Source: Actinoplanes aureus
GTDB taxonomy: Bacteria > Actinomycetota > Actinomycetes > Mycobacteriales > Micromonosporaceae
Reading direction: 5' to 3'
DNA length: 64,000 nucleotides
NCBI RefSeq assembly: GCF_015704865.1
Contig: NZ_JADQTO010000009.1
Span: 124,001 to 188,000, forward strand
Made by a program: the position numbers and the translations under genes. Numbering within the stretch: position 1 is the stretch's first letter; every line of letters begins with the position of its first letter. Below are positions 59,170 through 64,000 of this stretch, one piece after another. The notes beneath the pieces were generated by a model. It had not been told where the DNA came from, did not search any database, and worked only from the letters and a program-made list of their open reading frames with translations.

Positions 59170-59475
59170 TCATGACCCTGATGCGAGACGACGGAGCAGG
59201 GTGACTTGGATATCGCCGTCCAGGAGGTCGCCCGATCGCGCGAGGAAGCTTTGCAGGTGCGGCGTCTTCAGGTTGGCGGCGTGCTCCTCGGGGCTGCGCC
59301 ACACCTCGTAGAAGTGGAACGATCCGTGATCGTCCACGACGCGGTGCAGGTCGTAGGCGATGCAGCCCGGCTCAAGCAGGGTGGGTGGGACAAGCGCGGT
59401 CAGGGCTTCCCGGAGCGCCGTTTCCTGTCCTGGCTTGGCGCTCAGCTGGGCGATGACGGTCAGATTCTCTGGCAT
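59170..59475 (-). CDS. Antibiotic biosynthesis monooxygenase-domain protein (ABM, YgiN-like)
   Basis: A 101-residue single ABM domain: NLTVIAQLSAKPGQETALREALTAL, EPGCIAYDLHRVVDDHGSFHFYEVWRSPEEHAANLKTPHLQSFL. Such dimeric ferredoxin-like proteins are quinol or polyketide monooxygenases, or orphan. It is divergent from the MocR regulator at 59571, whose target it may be. Normal family length. Confidence 0.88.
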   Translation of the reverse strand: MPENLTVIAQLSAKPGQETALREALTALVPPTLLEPGCIAYDLHRVVDDHGSFHFYEVWRSPEEHAANLKTPHLQSFLARSGDLLDGDIQVTLLRRLASGS

Positions 59476-59570
59476 CGGTGTGGTGCTCCCGGTTCGGTGC
59501 CCGGTCTTGAGCGCCGGGCCGGCGAGTACCGACGCTAGGCAGGACTGGTCCTGGCGTACAGTCCACTCGC

Positions 59571-61019
59571 GTGCCCGCTGACCGGACCAATCGCGCCACC
59601 GCCCTGCTCATCGAGCTGCCCGAGGACACCCGGCCGATGCATGAGCGGCTCACCAGCGCGATCAGGACCGCGATCGCACGGGGCCGTCTCACGCCTGGTC
59701 ATCTGCTTCCGTCCAGCCGTACCCTCGCAGCCGAACTCGGCTGTTCCCGCTGGGTGGTCAACGAGGCATACGTTCAGTTGGCCGCCGAGGGCCACTTGGA
59801 GACCCGGCAGGGCTCCGGCACCCGGATCGCCGCCTACACCACCGCTCGTACCGAACCGTCCCGGGCCGAATTCGCCGACCCCGAACCGCCCACGTCACAT
59901 GTCGATCTACGGCCTGGCGCCCCCGACGTCAACGGCTTCCCCGCCGCGGCCTGGCTGCGTTCCCTGCACCACGTCCTGACCGACCCAGCCTGGTCACCGC
60001 CGGTCTTCCCGCCGCCTGCCGGAGCACCCCGCCTCCGGCAGACCGTCGCCGCCTATCTGCGCCGCGCCCGAGGCATCCTCGTGGACAGCGACGACGTGAT
60101 CATCACCTGCGGCACTTCCCACGGCATAGCCGCAGTCGCCCGAACCCTGACCCCGGTCGCACTCGGGGTCGCGGTCGAAGACCCCGGCTGGGCCCGCCTG
60201 CGAGAGGTAGCCGCCGCGGCCGGACTACGAATCGAACCGGTCACCGTGGACGCCAAGGGCATCGACGTCGCGGCGGTTCGCCGCGCTGACGTAGCGGCAG
60301 CAATCTGTGCCCCCGCCCACCAGTTCCCCACCGGCGCCCTCCTGTCTCCGGAACGCCGCCGAGCCCTGCTGACCTGGGCGACCGAAGCTTCGGCAATCAT
60401 CGTCGAAGACGACTACGACGCCGAGTTCCGCTACGACGGCCGCCCTGTCGGCGCGCTGGCCGGCCTCAGCCGCGACCATGTGGTCTACCTGGGCTCCGCC
60501 AGCAAGACGCTGCACCCCGGCCTGCGACTCGGCTGGCTGGTGCCGCCACCCGCTCGGCGTCGCGCACTGCTCGCCGCCGTGGAGGCGGCCGGCGCCGGCC
60601 CCAGCATCCTGGACCAGCTGACCTTCGCTCACTTCATGGAGACCGGCGCCTACGACCGCCACCTACGACAGACCCGAAAGACCTACCGACTTCGCCGCAA
60701 TGCCCTGGTCACCGCTCTGCAACGGCACAACGTGACCAGACGGCTCGGCGCGCCCCAGGGCATAGCCGCCGGCCTGCACCTGACCCTGCCGCTGCCACCG
60801 AAGTCCGACGAACACGCCGTGGTCGCCCGGCTCGCCGACCTGGGCGTAACAGCGATCCCGTTGTCCCGCTACACGATCCGTCCTCAGCCACCGGCGCTCG
60901 TCCTTGGCTACGGCCGCCTGGCCCCACCTCGAGCCGAGTGGGTCGCCATGCAGATAGCCAAGGCTCTCCATGCCCACAGCCCGTCCTCGTCAGATCTTTC
61001 TTGGCATGGCAGCACTTGA
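59571..61019 (+). CDS. MocR/PdxR-type GntR regulator with aminotransferase domain
   Basis: The 482-residue product has an N-terminal GntR winged helix (PMHERLTSAIRTAIARGRLTPGHLLPSSRTLAAELGCSRWVVNEAYVQL) and a class I aminotransferase fold. The PLP-binding lysine is K312 (in YLGSASKTLHPGLRLGWL), with EDDYDAEFRYDGRP nearby. MocR proteins regulate vitamin B6, GABA or taurine genes using PLP. Start GTG at 59571. No pdx genes are adjacent; the divergent ABM gene is the only evident target. Confidence 0.9.
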   Translation: MPADRTNRATALLIELPEDTRPMHERLTSAIRTAIARGRLTPGHLLPSSRTLAAELGCSRWVVNEAYVQLAAEGHLETRQGSGTRIAAYTTARTEPSRAEFADPEPPTSHVDLRPGAPDVNGFPAAAWLRSLHHVLTDPAWSPPVFPPPAGAPRLRQTVAAYLRRARGILVDSDDVIITCGTSHGIAAVARTLTPVALGVAVEDPGWARLREVAAAAGLRIEPVTVDAKGIDVAAVRRADVAAAICAPAHQFPTGALLSPERRRALLTWATEASAIIVEDDYDAEFRYDGRPVGALAGLSRDHVVYLGSASKTLHPGLRLGWLVPPPARRRALLAAVEAAGAGPSILDQLTFAHFMETGAYDRHLRQTRKTYRLRRNALVTALQRHNVTRRLGAPQGIAAGLHLTLPLPPKSDEHAVVARLADLGVTAIPLSRYTIRPQPPALVLGYGRLAPPRAEWVAMQIAKALHAHSPSSSDLSWHGST

Positions 61020-61301
61020 GGCCCCAACAACGGCAGCGCACGCAATCACCACCAAACTCGCCCCGGCTCGCCGCAATCATCACGCAAGCAGACCTGCGTC
61101 GAGTGCTCTCGCCATCACAGGAACGGATGCCACTCCCGGACCCGCTTGGCGAACACTCTCATCGGCTGCCAAAGGCGGATGCCGGCGGTGACCAGCAATG
61201 GGAACGGTACGTGACGTTCGCGTCAGTGGGCGGCACGCGGACAGCGGCGGTAGTGCTCGCCTGACCTTGGTAAGGCGGGCGATCCCTCGGCCGTACAGGC
61301 T
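61020..61301. other. Intergenic 282 bp, no gene recognised
   Basis: The frames here carry no domain pattern and I see no strong palindrome. It is probably untranslated or decayed sequence. Confidence 0.4.
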
Positions 61302-61322
61302 TTGAGTCGTTATCCTCCAGCG

Positions 61323-61556
61323 GTGCCCAACGAAGATCCGCCGCTCGCCGACTGGCGGCTCGAGGAGTTGCGTCGACTGGGTGACGTTGAGCGGCGCCTG
61401 AGCCTTGAGCTTGCAGATACGCGAGAAGCCATCGTGCAGATGATCGGCCAGGTGTTACCGCAACACGCCAAACCCACCCAGATCGAGCAAGTCGTACAGG
61501 CCAGCGGCTACTCCCGATGGATGATCGAACGGCTCAGAGACGGCAAGATGTGGTAG
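61323..61556 (+). CDS. Small HTH-like protein
   Basis: A 77-residue product (GTG 61323; TTG at 61302 would add seven). It has a predicted helix pair DWRLEELRRLGDVERRLSLELADTREAIVQMIG and a C-terminal helix-turn-helix-like segment TQIEQVVQASGYSRWMIERLRDGK. Such proteins occur singly in actinomycete genomes, often near integrative elements. No partner is recognisable. Confidence 0.6.
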   Translation: MPNEDPPLADWRLEELRRLGDVERRLSLELADTREAIVQMIGQVLPQHAKPTQIEQVVQASGYSRWMIERLRDGKMW

Positions 61557-61866
61557 CGCTATGCGTACGATCCGAGAACTGGTGCGCACTGGAGACATTA
61601 AGAGCGTCAGCATCCGTGATGACGATCCGCGACAAGGACGCCTCGGGACCGCCGAGGAGCGCTCGCCTTCAACTCTTGACGCGCCACCGCAATATCATGC
61701 CGCACCAGCCCACGCTTGCCCGCTGCGGCGGGAGCGTGACGATTAGCGCGCACGGCCAGCGGCAGATCGTGCATGCACGTGGTTGTTCGTTGCGGGCCGG
61801 CGAGTGCAATAGTTCCCGTAGATGCTGCCTGTACTGCGTTGTGCTCGATCGGCTACGGTGCCTGTG
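61557..61866. other. Gap of 310 bp
   Basis: A short frame at 61561-61746 (60 codons, starting 5 bp after the previous stop: MRTIRELVRTGDIKSV...) could be a coupled small protein but has no recognisable features. Otherwise nothing seen. Confidence 0.35.
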
Positions 61867-63140
61867 ATGTTTGACAAGGTTGATCAAGATGCGGTCGCCT
61901 GGGCACAGACAGTCCTGGTCAAGAGTCGAGCGTCAACCGCCGAAATGGTGCAGTCGTACCGGACTCTGGCGGCATGGAAGCCAAAGGCCTATGGGCTGAG
62001 GCTCGCCAGGCAGCTGTTTGAGTACAGCTGGACTGTTCGTACGAACCGGCTTCGTTTACTCGAAGAAGCGGTGGCGGCAGGACGCCTGTCTCCGCTCATC
62101 TCCACCCATGATGTCCGCAGCTTCGTGACCGTGCTCGACAGCTACCAATTCGCGCTGTATGAGGCGAGGCGACGGGACGAGGCTTTTGATGTGTGCGCGG
62201 AGTTGGGCCAACTGGCTCGGCGGGCGGATGACGGTAGCCTGCCTGGACTCGCGGTGTGGGCGCGTTGTCTGGCTGAAGCCGGCCAGCATGCTGCGGCTGT
62301 CGATATCTGCGCAGAGCTCATGGTTCCGGAGCACCCACCTGACGGCACCACCTGGAGCGGCCAGCTGTGGGACATCATTCGTTCGTCGCTCAGGCGGATG
62401 CGGCCGGACGATCCGACCATGCCCACGCGGTCCTCGCTGACGCGATCGAGATCGACCGGGAGGTCATCGACCGCGGTGAGGGGCAGGAACGAGTGCTGCT
62501 TCATCTGCTGGTGTATCAGGCGTGGATGCTGCGCGCCGACGGTTGTGAGTAGGCAGCAGCCGTCGTAGATCGGGACGCCCTTGCGGTGCTCGCCAGCATC
62601 GTGCGGGAAGGCGGCGAGCGCAAGGTGTGGAGTTGCTACCAATCGTCCATGTGGAGCACGCTGCTGGCCGCATCGAGCGTCACGAGCGAGCGGGACGCCG
62701 ACAGCCCGCTGCCGCCATTCGGCTGGAACATCACTAATTGGTCACCCGATCTGCGGGAAACGTACAGCGCTCGAACCGCTGCCATCGCCGAGTCGGCCGC
62801 CGCGCTAACCAGCCAGTCGGAACTCGCATTGATCCGTCGCCAATTGGCGGTACGAACTGCGGTACGCGACGAGTGGCGCAGCGGCACCCGGTGGGCCCAG
62901 CGATGCGCATCCGTGTTCGACGACAGCGTTGTTGCTGCCCGCGAATGTCACGACAGCGGCGACCCTGCTGGCGCGGCATTGCTGGCTCAGGCGCTGACCG
63001 ACCGAGCGGGCCTCGCCGCCGCCGACGGCCGCTTCGAAGCCGCCCTTGGTGACCTGACCGAAGCACTGCGAACGGGCACCGAACAACCGTCCGCCCACCG
63101 GAAGCAACCCGCGAACCGAAGGGGCTATCTCTTGACCTAA
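61867..63140 (+). pseudogene. TPR-like cytoplasmic protein, frameshift plus internal stop
   Basis: From ATG 61867 the frame codes about 175 helical residues (AVAWAQTVLVKSRASTAEMVQSYRTLA, FVTVLDSYQFALYEARRRDEAFDVCAELG). At about 62391 a frameshift leads into a frame that continues the helical pattern (AQADAAGRSDHAHAVLADAIEIDREVI, LLHLLVYQAWMLRADG), crosses a TAG at 62550-62552 and runs to 63140 (VWSCYQSSMWSTLLAASSV; RCASVFDDSVVAARECHDSGDPAGAAL). One protein of about 420 residues, probably TPR-type, is thus broken at two points. Sequencing errors could also explain it. Confidence 0.65.
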
Positions 63141-63423
63141 GCCAACCTTCCGGCCTCAACGCGACTGCCAGATAGGGATCACCAAACCGCTCGAACAAGG
63201 CGAGATCACACGCACGCACATCGGCAAAGTCGTGCGCCAGCCAGAAGCGAATGCGCTACCGAGCGTGACGTTGTGCCGGGATGCGCGCGCCGGTCCCGCA
63301 CCGGCAAAAAGCATATTATTCAGCGGGTTGGGACATTTGGAGGTGCCGCGTACCACCGGGCCGAGATGACTGTTACGCGATATCCATCGGCGGCCTTCAG
63401 CGGGATAACGCGACATCCCGAGG
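63141..63423. other. Gap between broken gene and FabH-like gene
   Basis: 283 bp between convergent genes; somewhat lower GC. No hairpin or ORF I would support. Confidence 0.4.
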
Positions 63424-64000
63424 TCAGGGCAATGTGACGACCTGCGCCGCGTACGAAAGGCCGGCACCGAAGCCCACGAGCAGCGCGGGACCCGTCGTGT
63501 CGGGCAGGGCTGCCATTGCCTGGGGAATGGAGGCCGCGCCGGTGTTGCCATTGGTGATGATGTCGGTGGCCACCCGGACGTGCGGGCCGAGCCCCAGGGC
63601 CTTGGCCGCAACCGAGGTGATGCGCAGATTAGCCTGGTGAGGAATGAAAGCCGCAAGGTCGGAGGCGGAAATGCCCGCCGCGTCGAGCGCGCGCCTGGCA
63701 ACGTCGGGAACGACGGAGGTCGCCCAGCGGAAGACCTCAGGGCCCACCATCCGCAGGATGCCCGCCTCGTCGTACCGCAGCACCTCGCTGCGGGAGCCGT
63801 CGGCGCCCCACACCACCGGGCCGATCTCGCACGTCTCCGCCGGACCGACGACCACCGCGCCCGCGCCGTCGCCGAAGAGGAACGCCGTGCCGCGGTCACG
63901 CTCGTCGATGATGTCGGTCATGCGCTCGGCGCCGACCAGGACCACATAGCCGGCCGCGCCACTGCGCACGAGTGCGTCGGCGGTCGCCAGTGCGTACGGG
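63424..64000 (-). CDS. Beta-ketoacyl-ACP synthase III (FabH type), 5' part outside window
   Basis: The 192 visible codons are the C-terminal part of a ketosynthase III. It has TAFLFGDGAGAVVVG, the catalytic histidine in AAFIPHQANLRI and the catalytic asparagine in IITNGNTGAASIP, ending GFGAGLSYAAQVVTLP. The nucleophile cysteine lies beyond the edge. FabH starts fatty-acid or polyketide chains from acyl-CoA and malonyl-ACP. Since the gene before its 5' end is not visible, a housekeeping or a cluster-specific role cannot be decided. Frame begins within the window at 63999. Confidence 0.9.
   Translation of the reverse strand, partial: PYALATADALVRSGAAGYVVLVGAERMTDIIDERDRGTAFLFGDGAGAVVVGPAETCEIGPVVWGADGSRSEVLRYDEAGILRMVGPEVFRWATSVVPDVARRALDAAGISASDLAAFIPHQANLRITSVAAKALGLGPHVRVATDIITNGNTGAASIPQAMAALPDTTGPALLVGFGAGLSYAAQVVTLP

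Noticed and set aside
1..64000. tRNA, rRNA, CRISPR array, insertion sequence, riboswitch or phage genes
   Set aside because: I looked for cloverleaf-like ends, regularly spaced direct repeats, DDE transposase or integrase motifs and found none; the dispersed repeats are irregularly spaced and have no spacers.

Overview
The window is about 70% GC chromosomal DNA from a filamentous actinomycete. Actinomycete-type regulators dominate (SARP/NB-ARC/TPR, LAL-LuxR, XRE with MmyB-like domain, ROK, MocR, ECF with a CU044_5270-like partner), and sugar and sulfonate ABC operons are present. GTG/TTG starts and 4-bp ATGA/GTGA overlaps are common. The overall style fits Micromonosporaceae (Actinoplanes-like); that assignment is inference. 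I see no rRNA, tRNA, CRISPR array, transposase or phage module.

Layout. 1-1111: no convincing gene; two repeat families in mirrored orientation around a long poly-G/poly-C block. 1112-18000: small regulator-target modules, several with visible palindromic operators: TetR/membrane protein, MerR/serine hydrolase, XRE/SnoaL-like, HxlR/SnoaL-like, CGNR regulator/MFS pump plus crotonase, TetR/aldo-keto reductase, and an ArsR operon with two SRPBCC proteins. This stretch also holds a TPR-GGDEF protein, an asparaginase, a P-loop kinase and a TauE/SafE exporter. 17805-24769: Eis-like acetyltransferase, FGGY kinase ending in a strong hairpin, an Imm5-like immunity protein, an ECF sigma factor with its partner, and two alpha/beta hydrolases. 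24879-29840: two large ATP-binding regulators in tandem. 30180-33437: a decayed glycoside-utilisation locus (GH43 and LacI, both broken). 33438-37719: small membrane and secreted proteins of unknown function, with a third copy of repeat A. 37860-41884: SARP-type regulator and a spore-photoproduct-lyase-like radical SAM enzyme. 41965-48548: ROK regulator and an alpha-galactoside operon (two permeases, binding lipoprotein, GH36). 48661-54523: fasciclin protein, LysR regulator and a complete sulfonate operon (monooxygenase, flavin reductase, SsuA, SsuC, SsuB). 54718-64000: E9imm-like small protein, DUF885 peptidase-like protein, an XRE regulator facing a small membrane protein across a dense CGCACA palindrome array, a MocR regulator beside an ABM monooxygenase, a broken TPR-like gene, and the 3' part of a FabH-type ketosynthase cut by the window edge.

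The clearest unexplained signals are the roughly 109-bp self-complementary repeat A (three copies), its mirrored pairing with repeat B at 29-1103, the CGCACA operator array at 58454-58518, and the mix of intact and decayed sugar loci. The homopolymer blocks at 329-377 and 15202-15258 look at least partly like sequencing artefacts, so nearby frameshifts should be read with that in mind.
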